Source of the DNA: Cryptomeria japonica
Taxonomy: Eukaryota > Streptophyta > Pinopsida > Cupressales > Cupressaceae
NCBI RefSeq assembly: GCF_030272615.1
Contig: NC_081410.1
Span: 143,873,349-143,937,348, forward strand
DNA length: 64,000 nucleotides
Reading direction: 5' to 3'
Positions 52,482 to 64,000 of this stretch are shown piece by piece (within the stretch, counting starts at the first letter, position 1; each line of letters begins with the position of its first letter). Under the pieces are notes generated by a model. The model saw only the letters and a list, made by a program, of their open reading frames with translations, did not search any database and was not told where the DNA came from. Position numbers and translations under genes: made by a program.

Positions 52482-55256
52482 CTAAGAGTTATGATCTATT
52501 GCCTTGTCTTCATAGATGATACCATAATCAATGGGTGGTTGATGATAATAAGACATCTCCACTACATAGGTGTTGCTACTATGAAGAGACATCCATTCAT
52601 ATTCATGGGAATCTGTCTCAGTTTCAATATATGTTTCTATGTTTGATCCCTCTTCATAAGGTTCTTCAATTTCTTTGATGAGAGAGAGTGGAGTTTCTGC
52701 AACATTGATTATCAGTGGAACGTTGCTATGACTTATAGATCCTTCTTTTGTTATTGAGATAACACTCATCTCTTGGATAAGAGGTTCCGGTCTTCTGATA
52801 TTTGAGTCCCTAGTCAATGCTAGACTGGTTTCCATTACTACACTTGCATGTGATAAAGGTGTAATGCCTATACTGAATTCACCTGTAGGTTCTATACCTA
52901 TTTTTGTTGCCACATTCACATGAGATGATGGTGCAAATACCACCATTGATAAGTAACTTTGATTCGGGGATTTTATATCAGTGGTTATACGAGTACAATG
53001 GGGTGTTGTTAGAGTAGGCATATTTAGTATAACTAGTGTGTCTTGCCTAGATATTAATCTTTATATCCCAGACCTTGATTTCTTAGGCTCTCTGAAGGTC
53101 AAATTGGTTCTACGATCCCTTGATCTTGTGCCCTTGGGCCCACTGTACAATTGTAACCATGTATTTGCAACATTTTGAAGCCATTTCCATACCGATCCAA
53201 GGAGAGTTTGATAGCAAGATTGTCTTCCTCTTCTTTGTACAACCATTTGTTTACATCTTCTTCCAAAAATTCCTCATTTAATTCCCCCCATATATTAAAA
53301 GAGCATGAGAAAGAATATCTAACCACTTCTTTTCCTTTTTTCTAGTTAAGAGGATTAGGTAGTGATCTCCTAAAGGATCTAAGGGAGAGAGATAATTGCC
53401 TAACAAACAATGTACCTAAATAGGAATATTCACCACATCCTTCTTCTTTGATTTGTAAGGGTGGTGTAGTAGGTGTATAAGCTGATGATGCTTGTGTATC
53501 TGCAATTGTCAAGGATCTTCCAGTTGTGAGGTGAGAGGATGTGCTTGATGGATAGGGACCTAGTTATCAGTGCTTACTCTTAGGTTGTTATAGAGTTGAA
53601 ATGTCCTTGGATCACCTTGTATTGTGATCTCAATGTTGTTATATGGAAACTTAGCACACTGATGAAAAGTTGACGACATGACCTGCATGGCATGTATTCA
53701 TGGATGAACCAGAAGTATGTTGTATCCTAATTCTCTATCTAGCACTTGGATGTGACATCTGTAGTGATAGGTCCTACTTGCACATGTAGAGTAACCACAC
53801 CTTTTGATGGGCATTCTTCATCAACATATGCTTTAATATTTATCCTTTTGGAAGGATTGATCTAAAAGTGTGAATAACCCAATGCTTTAATCAATTGAGA
53901 GTGCATATGTTCAGACCATCTCCACCATCTATCAATGCTCTTCTAACTTTCCTATTATGAACAAAAAGCTCTAGATGTAGTGGGTTGTTATGAAAAGGTC
54001 TATCTACTAGGATATCTCACTCTATGAAGGCAACACGAGGAGCAATAGATAGATTTACAACCATGGATTAGAAGGTGTTCTCATCTATGTCTATGGTGAT
54101 AAAAGACCAATGAAGTGCTTTGTCTAGGATTCATCTATGATTCATAGAAATGCAGAGTAACTCAAAGAGTGATATTTGTGTTGGAGTTTTCTTTAATTGG
54201 TCAACAACATTGTAGGTCCCCATTGGAAAAGGAGGATTAGAAGTAACTCCTTGTAATGTGACTTTTGACTGACTGGTGACGAGTGCACAATCCTGATTCC
54301 TTGGGTTGATAGTAATTATGGCCACTATCTCATCACTTGAGCTAAGAGTATTGCTTGCATAATTGTAGGAAACCTTAGTGTAGTTGGCTTGGTTGTCTTG
54401 TGAACTTGAGTTGGAGCTTTCCCTTTGTCATGTTTGACAAATGGGTCATTGAATATGATGTGATCAATGTTGGGTCTTGACCCTTTATTGTTATCTACAA
54501 TGATATCTCCTTGGTCAATGAGGTCCTAAATCAAGTTTTTGAGCTTATGGAAACTTGATGTTTTATGGCCTTTGGTGTGATGATATTCAAACAATCATTA
54601 TCATTCCACCAGGTCAGTTTGAAAGGACTTGGTTCACATGGATTGACCTCTAGTATAGTTATGTCATTTGTTTGTATCAATTTCTTCAGTGTTGACTCAA
54701 TTAGTTCTCTAAGTGATGTATAATTTCTCTTAGGTGTGTTATTTCTTGGAGGTTGGAAGTTACTAGGTTGTACTGCATTTGTTGATTTTGCATTGTTGTC
54801 ATGAGACTGATTTCTATTTGGTGCAAAACAAGTGATTGGTCCTTGTAGTGAAACTACAGGTTGAGCTATGTTCACCACGCGAGCATCCACAACCCCATCA
54901 CTTGTCACATTTTTATTTTTGACCAGAATTTTGAATTCTCATTGTTTGTGTTATTGGTCAAATCGCTTTCCCTATTGTTCTTCAAAATCCCCTGTTCAAC
55001 AAGACCCTTCTCACACATTAGGCCTTTCTTTATAAATTATTTGAATGTATAGAGACGCTGCATTTGTAGCAGGTATTTGATTTGAGGAATTAGATTTTTT
55101 ACGAAAATATCCACTTGTACTTCAAGGATGTGACATTTACATCTATGAGAAAGGGATCTCCAATGTTGCAACAATGAAGAAAAAGTTTCACCTTGTCTTT
55201 GCCTAGGGGCACATAAATCCATTAGAGTCACAAGGTTGTCTATGTTATGGGAGAAG
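52482..55256 (-). pseudogene. Gypsy (Tat-like) gag-protease relic, truncated by Copia A
   Basis: Read on the minus strand from 55256: a capsid segment DNLVTLMDL, RQGETFSSLLQHWRSLSHRC; a linker with KFWSK; NYTSLRELIESTLKKLIQ and FKLTWWNDND followed, in another frame, by KGHKTSS and KLKNLI, the Cys/His region of Tat-type gag. The protease core RRALIDGGDGLNICTLN is at about 53935. Frames beyond (52482-53326) are open but unrecognised. Stops and shifts occur throughout. The N-terminal gag is missing because the Copia LTR starts exactly where the frame stops making sense. Confidence 0.7.
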
Positions 55257-56167
55257 TGTTGGCAATTGACACTCATTAGATTCATTTTTTTGTCATTGAT
55301 GGCAACAAGATCTGATGGAAGTCACAAACTGGCACTAGGAGGCATATACCAACAGTTACTGACATTGGAAGCATCAGAGCTACACCGGCACCGTCAGCGG
55401 CATCAATACTTCAAGGAAGTTGGCGTCAAGGAAGATTTATTTAGTAAATCATTTTGTAATTATTGTCGAGGTCAACATTGAATATATTTTGTAAATACAT
55501 TGTAAGCCAACATAAAGCATATCGTGTGTAATAGGTATATAAGTCAGTCTACTAGGTCAATTGAGTATGATGATGAGATGGAATAGATGATAGACATATA
55601 TAGATATAGCAGAACTGTATGATGTGAAATATATGTATGGAGATCATTTTTGTATGCGAACATTATATCATGCAATGATCTATAGATAGCTTGGAAAGTA
55701 TTCTTGGAGGAGAAGTAATATCGGTAATAGTTCAAGTTTACGAACCGGTACAGAGCAGAACCATAACCAAAACTCTATTTGGCATCGCAGATGAATTCCT
55801 GAGTTCATTTTCAATAATTTACTTTGGCAGAAAGCTTGTAGTCAGTGAGACTCTTTAGTGATGAGTAGTATGCTCTAGGTAGTATACCTTCCTGCAAGTG
55901 CAGGCCCCTATTTTATGTAATATCTTTTCATATGGCCAATGAACTGATATTGTGGGTCACAAATCCCACCGTGGTTTTTCCTCATTGAGGTTTTCCACGT
56001 ATAAATTATGTGTGTTATGATGTTCATTTATGTGGATGGTTTATTTGCCTCTTGTTATATACTTATTTGTTTACTGATATATATATGCATGATTTAGAAA
56101 GTTAAAAACTCTATATTTCGACAGAACATTGATTTAGCCCCCCTCTCAATCTTCTTAGATCCCAACA
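55257..56167 (+). mobile_element. 5' LTR of Copia element A (911 bp)
   Basis: It begins TGTTGGCAATTG and ends GATCCCAACA, a 6-bp terminal inverted repeat (TGTTGG/CCAACA). A TATA-box-like tatataag lies at 55536-55543. A tRNA-Met primer-binding site follows directly. It is inserted in the gypsy gag relic. No matching 3' LTR is in the window. Confidence 0.85.
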
Positions 56168-56169
56168 AT

Positions 56170-56181
56170 TGGTATCAGAGC
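56170..56181 (+). other. Primer-binding site of Copia A (initiator tRNA-Met type)
   Basis: The sequence tggtatcagagc, two bases after the LTR, is the standard plant Copia site complementary to the 3' end of initiator tRNA-Met. Confidence 0.9.
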
Positions 56182-56208
56182 CCGGTTCCTCGAAATAAGT
56201 TTAACAGC

Positions 56209-57370
56209 TTGAGGAAGATTATGAAGCTAGATTCTCTAAACATGGCTATGGAGAAACAACGTGAGATGGCTCTTGAGGATTATGATGTTGAAAGGATGAA
56301 GAACTTGAAATTGCAAGAAGAATTGAATTTTGCAAATGAATTCATTCTTATCCTGGAAGAAAGGTTATCATCTACTCAATCCAAGAGAAAAGAACTTTTA
56401 CAACAACCGGATGATGAGGAGAAGAATTCTCTTAAGGAATAATGTTAGAAACTAAGTCAAGCAAACATTCTCAAGAAGAATGAAATGCAAGATCTAACCA
56501 TGAGGTTATCAAAAGATATTGCGGACAGAAAGAAGAAGGAAGATAATCTTATTTTATATATGAAGAACAAGTTTGATGAATGTGGAAGATTGACTCATGA
56601 GAATAATCTATTGAGAACTGACTTGGCACACTCCTGGAACAATGAACAAGAACTTGAAAGGCAAATAACTACTCTGAGAGATGATCTAACTACTGCAAGT
56701 GAGTATAAAGAAAAGTTTAGGATCAGTGTTGCACAGTTGGATGACTTACTAAAAAGACAAAGATAGATTGATGATTCTAGAGGACTTGGATTTGTACAAG
56801 GTGAAAGCTCCGATACTGCTAATGAAGGTCAGACAACCAATATGTAGAACTCATCGGAATAGAGGAAACTGATAAGGCAATCTAATGCTTATAAATTCAA
56901 TGGTAGATGTTTTGTTTGCAATAAATTTGGGCATATGGCTAAACAATGTAGAAATAAGGCAAATCAAAACTACAATTCTGTTCCCGGTCAATGCACAAAC
57001 TACAAGAAATATGGTCATAGATCAGAAGATTGCAGAATGAATGTTAAATGTCATGTATGTGGAAAGTTTGGATATTTTGCTAATCATTGTAGGTCAAGAA
57101 ATAATACCGGATATGTCAAAGCAATTCAGAAGAACAATGTTACATGCTATGCATGCAACAAAATAGGTCATATTGCTAAGTATTACAGAAGCAAGACTCA
57201 ACTGACTAATAATGATAAAGATAATGAGAAAGGAAAGTAGAAGGTAGATGAAATACAACAAGATCACACCAAGAGATGGGTTAGAAAATTATCAATATGC
57301 AAATAAAATTCATCTGGAAGTGATTTTGCTAGTTCTAATGGAGTTAACCGGAACTTTAGAAGCATGTAGA
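56209..57370 (+). pseudogene. gag of Copia A: coiled coil plus four zinc knuckles
   Basis: From just after the primer site the frame reads charged, heptad-rich sequence (LKLQEELNFANEFILILEER; then LERQITTLRDDLTTASEYKE), predicted coiled coil. Four CCHC knuckles follow at about 56910-57190. The first is intact (CFVCNKFGHMAKQC). The second has Tyr for the second Cys, the third Tyr for His, the fourth Tyr for the last Cys. Stops occur at 56440, 56764 and beyond. There is no sign of the usual N-terminal capsid domain, and pol does not follow. Confidence 0.75.
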
Positions 57371-57515
57371 TGACAACTTCTTCAATTTGTCTCTTTTCAT
57401 CATTGTTCCTAGTTTCATACTTAACAAATCTAAATGAACTAAATCCACCATATTCTTTCAGATTTGCACAGAAGTTTTCTACACTATGTATATTTACGTT
57501 TTGGCTTTTTACAAT

Positions 57516-59069
57516 CTAGAATTTGTTTGCATCCTCAGACTCTGTATCACTAGACTCTTTTTCCAAAATGAGTCTCTGAGTAGATTTCTTGTAGGTCTTG
57601 GTTACCTTAGGAGCAGTAACATTCTTTTGTCTCTTACTCGGTGATGCAGTTGATGCTCTAGTGTTAGGTCTCTTTGTTGGTGGAGTCAATAGGGCCTTGG
57701 AAGTGTCTTGTTTATTTCTTTTTAACACTTTACCCTTAGGAAGTTTGGTACTCAATGTTATTGCTGCCTCTTGAGCTTCTGATTCCTCTGCGGTAATGGC
57801 AAGAGTGCCTTTGATAGGTGTAGAGATAGATTCTTCTCTAAATTTTTCTGTCAATGCCTTAATCATTTTAGTTGCCTTCCTTGTAGCTTTAGGTACTACA
57901 ATACTCATTTTAACCTTTTCCTTAACTTCTTCAAAAGTTCCATATCTTAACTCGGTAGCATGCCTTGGTAATGAAAGATAGACATCAATTTGCTGTTGTG
58001 TGATATCATAGTCAATCTCGTAACCCATTGGTGGAAAAGATTGAGTCCTTGGTTCTACAGCATTCACATAACAGTAATCAGTGTCTACCTCAAAACATAT
58101 ATCATCCTTATATTTCTCTACCAGGTGTGGTGGAATCTGGTACCTATTGTGCATCTTTTCTTGAAATTTACTGAAGTAGTCATCCATGATATCATTAAAA
58201 TTATCTCCCAATTTCTTGATAAAGACATTAATTTGATGGGTGATTGGTTGGTGTAGCTCCCAAACTACTTTACCGACTGAGGGAAAGAACTTCTCAAAGT
58301 AGAAAAACATGCATACAATAAGTGAACCAAACTTTAGTGTATTTGCTGAGTTGTTTTTCTTTGGCTTCCTAATTGTGTTCAAGTTCTCAAATAAGTTCTT
58401 TAGTAACATTTCACATAAGTCAATCTTCATTCCCTTTTTCACAATTTTGTAGGCCAAGTCAACTGTTGCATAGGGTACATTGTTTTCCCTTGCTGATTGG
58501 AAGAAACAGTAACCAATTACTCTAATAGAAAACTTAAGTTTTGCATCAGTGACATTGTTCAGTTTCAGTCCTCTATAGTCAAATTCTACTCTGGTTAAAC
58601 TGATTAACTCCTTCTGTGATATCATCTTTTGAGCTCGTGCATGATCATAGATAGGATAACCGTTAATCAAATGAATGATTTCCTTGGTGATTTTGAATGG
58701 TTGCTCTTCTAGCCACATGAAATCATCATGAATTCTGCTCAAAACAAACTTAACCCACTGGGGTTTGAATACACGAGGATAGGCTAGGGCTTCAGTTAAT
58801 CCCTTGATTCTGATATGTTCATACTTGCTATCCATTTTGCCATCAGTGCATAGCTCATCATATGTGTCACTTATCTCAACATGACTGAGTTCTTCAACAC
58901 GACATTTGGTGAAGAATCTTACATCTTCAACTAACAAGACTCAATCCGGTATGAGTGAAAAGGCGGTTTTGTCATCTGGTTCAGAGGCAACTTTAGGAGT
59001 CAAAGTGTATTTCAGTGAGGGCTTCTCCACATTCTTGACAACTACGGGATCTTGGATCTTGGGTGCCAT
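57516..59069 (-). pseudogene. Long accessory ORF of a retroelement, one stop, unknown function
   Basis: A frame of about 517 codons runs from ATG at 59069 (MAPKIQDPVVVKNVEK) to a TAG at 57516, broken only by a TGA at about 58941 that is one C to T change from CGA. The first 300 residues look globular (IRIKGLTEALAYPRVFKPQW, ITKEIIHLINGYPIYDHARA). The C-terminal 150 are Lys/Thr/Ser-rich, ending in an acidic patch (ESSDTESEDANKF). It recalls the LTR ORF at 18405 in layout and may be a distant ORF1/plant-mobile-domain-like relative (inference). It follows gag B on the same strand after 550 bases and faces gag A tail to tail. It is the longest near-intact reading frame in the window. Confidence 0.6.
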
Positions 59070-59620
59070 TTGTAGATTCTAGATAAAACTTAGCAAACTA
59101 TCCTTAGGGTTTGACGGTTTACAAATGGCATATGCTTCACACTCGGCAGATAATAGCAATTTGACAAGAGCGGAAAACTAGCTTGACAGTGTGAAGAGAT
59201 TTGATGTAAATACCTTGGATTCTCTTTGAATGAAGTTTGATCGCCTTGATTCGCTCTTGCTCTACTCTCTTGAAAACTTGGTAAGTATAAATGACCGCGA
59301 AAATACCTTTAAGTACACAAAATACCTTATCGGGCTCTGTGTAGGTTAGGTTAAAACATTAAATGCACTCAGTTCACCTTTTAACCGATTTCCTCCTTTT
59401 TGTTTCCTTTTTAACTGAGTAACCAAATTCCCTTTATTTACCAACTTGACAGGCTTCCTGTATACACCGACTTAACAGGATTCCTGTAAAGTACTTTTGA
59501 TAGAATTTTAAACTTACTAATGCATCTTAACTATGCAGATTTTGAATTTAGTACATAATAGAATAGGAACTGTTATGATTTTAACTTTCAGAGAATGCAG
59601 TCCCTTCATACCTTTGCTGA
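59070..59620. other. Spacer between gag B and the accessory ORF
   Basis: Non-coding. On the minus strand it may contain the leader of the 59069 ORF; no clear core promoter can be assigned. Confidence 0.35.
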
Positions 59621-60978
59621 TTAATTTGGAATAGGTGCACCTAACTTGGTAGGTAAGGTGCTTTCTTCATCTGACATGATTTCCTTCTTTCTCCAAATCA
59701 TCTTTAATTTCTCTTTTATTTCCTCAGTGTCTTTTCTAGGTTGATCTCTGCATTCTCTAGTCAAGTGTCCAACTTTGTGACAATGAAAACATGTCATACC
59801 AGGATTTCTCCATGATCTTCTATTGTTCATCCCAAACCTTATAAAATAGTTGGCACTTATATGTCCATATCTTCCACAAGATTCACACCATATCCTTGTA
59901 TTGTAATCCCATGGTACTGCTGCATATTGTTGATAAGGATCTGGGTGTGTTCGGTAACCTCTAGCATTTGCTCGGTGTGCAGACCAAATGTGGTTCTTTT
60001 GCTTAAGCCAACACTTCTCGGTACTATGTCCATATCTATTGCAGTTTCTACAAAACCCTTTGAATTTTGCCTTCTCATAGTTGTTAACAGCTTTGTCCTA
60101 CATTGATTAGATGTATGACCATATTTATTGCAATTGTAACAATAATCATTGGACTTAGTGATACTCGGTTGCTTACCTTTTCTAATTTGGCATATGTTGG
60201 TAGTGTGACCTTGATTTCCATAGTAGTAGCAAATAGGCTTCTTCCTTTTGATGTTATTCCCATTTCTATCTTGCTTTGATGATTCTCTTCTCTCAGTAGT
60301 ATGAATTCCTTTCTCGGTAGAGTCTTTTCCTTTGTAACCGAGTCCTGCATCTTTGTAGGGTCATTTGTATTTAGTTGCTCATCCAACATCTTTGATGCTT
60401 CATAACTCTTCTTCAGTGTTTCTTTGGATTTCTTCTCTGTTTCAAGTTCATTGGTCAACCTTGATACTTCAAGTTTCAATGCTTGATTTTCATCATTCTT
60501 CAGAATTGCTTCATGATGTGCATAACCTATTTGATCTGTCATATTTTGTTGAATCCCAGTCAATCTTGTGATTTCATCATTTTTATCAGATACTAAGACT
60601 TCAAGTTGTTGATTCTCTCTTTGTATATCTCTAGCTTTGTCCTCAGCTATCCTCAATGCATCTAGGTTTTCAGTCATCTGTGTACTACAATGTTCTTGTT
60701 CTCTTTTCATTGCTTTTATTTGATTAGCCAAGGCTTTGTTCTTTTCTTTCAATACTCCAATCATTTCTTCAGTTTCCTCAGATATACTGTTCTCAGATGA
60801 TGTCTCAATTTGTTCCACTAACTCTTGAGAGTCCTACAAGTCATCAGATAATCTTCTTCTTACTTTCAGAGATTTTTGCATTTGCCTTTGCATGTCTGCA
60901 ATCACTTGATTAGCATGATCCAGCTCTTCTTGCAGATATACAATCCTCCGAGATTGTTTATAGCCTTCCATTGATAAG
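59621..60978 (-). pseudogene. gag of Copia B: coiled coil plus five zinc knuckles
   Basis: From the primer site on the minus strand: YLQEELDHANQVIADMQRQM, one TAG, then a 160-residue coiled coil (TEEMIGVLKEKNKALANQIK, ALKLEVSRLTNELETEKKS). After frameshifts come five CCHC knuckles between about 60245 and 59775. Three are intact (CYNCNKYGHTSNQC, CRNCNRYGHSTEKC, CFHCHKVGHLTREC). The first has Tyr for the second Cys and the fourth has Tyr for the last Cys. It ends TKLGAPIPN at 59624. The layout is the same as gag A, so A and B belong to related families. Confidence 0.75.
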
Positions 60979-61033
60979 ATCTTTCTCTTTAGGTAGTTAA
61001 ACCCTTTTCCAAGATTGTAGCTCCATTACCAAT

Positions 61034-62220
61034 TGTTAGGCCCAATATGGAAAGCTAATGTACTGAGAGGGGAGGGGTGAATCAGTTCTTCAAAACATTT
61101 CTTCAATAACAACTTAACTATTATGCATAAACCGAATATTGCAGTAACATAAAATAAAGTTAAAGCATATAGATAAAAATCATACATGATTCACTCCATA
61201 ACACATATATTTTGGTTATGCAGAAACTCTTGGTTAGAGAGAAAAACTGTGGTGGGGATGGCACCCACAACTTCACTACTACAATAATAAAGATGCTCGG
61301 TTAGAGCTACATTTTAGCTATTTCTGATAGCTTACCCTGTTAGGAGTATCAAGATCTATTAGATCTACCTTGTTAAAGGATTTCACAACACTTAATCTAA
61401 ATGCTGCACCTGGTTAGAGGCTTTACAATTTATAGACTTGATTAGAGTCTTTTACCCTGTTAGAGGTATCTCTTACAACTTCACAATATTACAATAAAAT
61501 CATTACAAATATCTGCAACTTTACATCTAAAATGTTATAGCAGATTCTATGTGCTCAGAATAAGATTACCTTGCTTATAGCATACCTCAGTAACCCATAT
61601 AATAACTCGGTAAACCCTTCTGTTTACTCTATTCTTTGACTGTTCTCTGAAAACCTTCTTGGTGACCTCTGTGTCTCTGTAACAGTCTTCTCATACACAT
61701 TTCACATACATAACTCATACTGTATAAATAGATCTCTTATGACGGTGATCTAATTCATTGCTCCAATCTTACAAACATGATTTATTGAATGAATAACCAT
61801 GCAAATAATTTCATTGGTTAGATGACCTCAAAATCATACACAATCATCTGGTGCAATTTCCAATGTGATAACGGTTAGATGTGCCTCGATCTTGTAACAT
61901 GTTTTCTTATGCATGTCCAGGTTCAATGTATCTGGTAACACGTTTCACTCAGTGTATATCAACTCGGTGTGTCATCTTTACTGCTTGGTAGACATAAAAA
62001 GATACTTGGTAGACAGCTTGGTGTATACTACGTTCTGTGACTGCTTTCTTCTGTAATCGACTAGACTGTGCATACCGACTTCTCTGTGTATACCAACTTC
62101 ATGATTCGGTAGTGCTAATCGACTATAGTATGACTTTGAATATAAAACTAATGGCAATTTGATAAGTAGTAATAGTTAGATGACCCATTGGATGATAAAA
62201 TAGAGCACTTCGGTACAACA
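61034..62220 (-). mobile_element. 5' LTR of Copia element B (about 1.19 kb)
   Basis: On the minus strand it ends TTGGGCCTAACA at 61034 and is followed at once by attggtaatggagc, a decayed form of the tRNA-Met primer site. The start is set at TGTTGTACCGAAG (62220) because TG..CA ends and the frame of the next ORF agree there, but this is less certain. The motif catctaac recurs three times inside. Confidence 0.7.
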
Positions 62221-63930
62221 GGAGAGAAGTCTCTTGAAGTAAAAACAAGTTTTAACAGGAAAAGAAGAGAGAAGAAAATAGAGAAGATGTCTGCATATGT
62301 GCAAGATGTGATCCACAAGATAGACACTCAATTGGGCTCCAAATCTAAATAGACAACTAAACCAGCAGAGGTTGGTACTGCAGAACTGAAGAAGCCACAA
62401 GTTCACATTTCCCCAATCACTTCTGACTCTAACTCCGAGGATCATGAACCTTTGGCTTTTAGAAGGGTGCAAAGGAAGAATGTGGTAAAACCACCGGTAG
62501 AGCAACATAAGGCAGAACCAAGGAGGAGACTTGTCAGAAAGGTAGCTCATCCTACTACACCTCCGCCACCGGTAAGTAAGCCTATACAGAAGAGGAAACC
62601 AGTCACACCGACAACCACAAGCAAAAAGTAGAAAGGTGATGAAACTGGAACTGATAAGAAAAAATTGACATGTGCTGAAATTATTGATGAAGTTACAAAA
62701 GATGGAATATTAAAGAATATATCAAAGTATTATGAAGATTTTGAGGAGAATGAGCAAAATGAATTAGAAGAGGCTATTTTATTATATATAGACATCTATA
62801 AGAAAGCCTTAGTTGAAATTTTGAAGGAGATACCTTTATCCTTATATAATAAACTTAAAGCTAGAAGACTTGACGCTGTCAAGAGGGATGGGGAAATCAA
62901 GGAAGTTGCACTTTTGGAACTATCTAGTACTGTAAATAATGAAGAAATGAAAAGGTGTATAGACATTGCTAATAGGACAATTTTTAGTAGTAAAAACCGA
63001 CAGATAAGCCTTATGATGGGAAGAGTAAGTGAAGTGGTAAATGAGACAAGTAAGGGATGGACCAAATTCTTTTAGAAAAACCCATAATTTCTCACATCTC
63101 AAGAAGAATTTGCAAGGGCAACATCTTCCACCATTCCTGACAAATCAAAAGGAAAGGGTATTTTTGGAAGTTCAACTCCAATTTTGGCACAACCAAAACC
63201 GGCAGTAATTATAGATACACAACCACAACCGACAGTTAAAGAGAGTGTACAGTATATATTGACACAGACCAATTTTGAGCAAGGGAATGTACAGGGCACC
63301 AAAAACATTATGGATGATACTCCACCAACAGTAACCGATACTGCACCAAGTGGTGAAGCCACCAGTGCAAAAGAGGTTGAGATGAACAAGGTAAAATCAA
63401 CTGAGTCCATACCAATAGGTAAAATTGATTCCCCGACAAGAGTTTTGACAATTTACACTTCTCAGGTTGAGAAGAAATCAATCTTTGAGTTGAGTCCAAC
63501 AAAATTAATGATGATGGCCATTCGGAAATTACTAAAGGAAGGAAATGTAGATAAAGGGTTAATTGATCAATCGGTCTTTGTACTACATAGAATAATGCCC
63601 GACTGTTAGTTTGAGGATGGAGAAAGCCCTTCCGGTAAGCTCAAGACTTTAACAAAGCACATATCCAATAAATTTCAATCTTTGAAACAGATTGCAGACC
63701 AACAGACCTTGGACAGTTTCTCTACAGCTAAAAGAGCAGCTTTTGATCAACTCGTAGAAATTGAGAAGAAGAAAATAGAAGACAAACTTATTCCCATTGA
63801 AATTTGTTTAAAACAATGTACTAATATCTACAGATTATGTTGTAATATAGGAAGTCTTACAACTAATGTAGATAGCAAATTGGAGTTATATGACAAAATG
63901 GCTAATATTTCTAGCTCTTTGATGGATTGA
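62221..63930 (+). pseudogene. Accessory retroelement ORF fragment, interrupted by Copia B
   Basis: A plus-strand frame opens at the edge of LTR B (GEKSLEVKTSFN, then MSAYVQDVIHKIDTQLGSKS at 62287) and continues with stops at 62350, 62630, 63073 and 63607, nearly always in one frame. It is rich in Lys, Pro and Thr (RRRLVRKVAHPTTPPPP), then has a helical domain (LLYIDIYKKALVEILKEIPL), a linker, and another helical part (IADQQTLDSFSTAKRAAFDQ). The style matches the C-terminal half of the ORF type at 57516-59069, which it may complement, but on the opposite strand. The window ends inside this element. Confidence 0.5.
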
Positions 63931-64000
63931 CTGCACTAACTACATCGATTGATGGACAAATTTTGTCCTTGGAGAACCAAGTTTTTTCTTTTGAGAAGGA

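Noticed and set aside
52434-52646. Plus-strand ORF with hydrophobic segments
   Set aside because: It is antisense to the open frame of the gypsy relic and has no motif of its own.
57796-58256. Two plus-strand ORFs (57796-57981, 57990-58256)
   Set aside because: They are shadows of the long minus-strand accessory ORF.

Overview
The window looks like a piece of a large, AT-rich plant genome. A gymnosperm is my best guess, by inference: genes are very sparse, nested and decayed LTR elements are long, spliceosomal introns have GT..AG ends, there are long (TA)n tracts, and retroelement families are old and diverged. Nothing bacterial is present. Only two loci look like host genes. One is a four-exon minus-strand gene at 2320-4043 encoding a protein with an MLKL N-terminal-like helical bundle behind a proline/serine-rich, probably lipidated N terminus. 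The other is a tiny two-exon minus-strand gene at 49345-49652 for a 56-residue cysteine-rich, CYSTM-like membrane-tail protein. Almost everything else is mobile-element material in decay.

Layout. 1-4800: the MLKL-NTD-like gene inside a block that recurs, deleted and altered, at about 30850-32560. Pieces of its 5' flank also recur at 14700-15260 and 41630-42140, so this may be a fossil gene cluster. 5455-7330: a pair of direct repeats without coding content. 8674-9253: an unidentified Q/S/P/K-rich ORF. 9465-13277: a multi-exon MULE-type transposase gene with SWIM finger, broken by stops, with an unusual row of phase-1 mini-exons at its 3' end. 13873-17502: (TA)n tracts, two MITE-like elements and flank copies. 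17503-29930: a Ty3/gypsy element of Tat-like type with about 4.6 kb LTRs. A long accessory ORF lies inside the LTR, and an extra RNase H lies before rather than after the reverse transcriptase. 30883-31427: a solo LTR with a perfect 5-bp target duplication. 33039-37560: a decayed L1-type LINE, with further retroelement debris to 40885. 43400-44290: a long inverted repeat whose loop is TC/GA-rich. 44848-45600: a Copia RT/RNase H fossil. 50308-50450: a tRNA-derived SINE candidate.

52482-63930 is a nest. A minus-strand gypsy gag/protease relic is cut by the 5' LTR of a plus-strand Copia element (A; tRNA-Met type primer site, coiled-coil plus zinc-knuckle gag). This is followed by a minus-strand accessory ORF, then a second, minus-strand Copia element (B; LTR, primer site, coiled-coil gag with five zinc knuckles). 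The window ends in a plus-strand accessory ORF fragment. No Copia pol is seen with either A or B.

Many of the breaks in element coding regions look like C:G to T:A changes (CAG to TAG, CGA to TGA, Cys TGY to TAY), as expected for long-methylated repeats. All calls are from reading the sequence and translations by eye; no search or alignment program was run.
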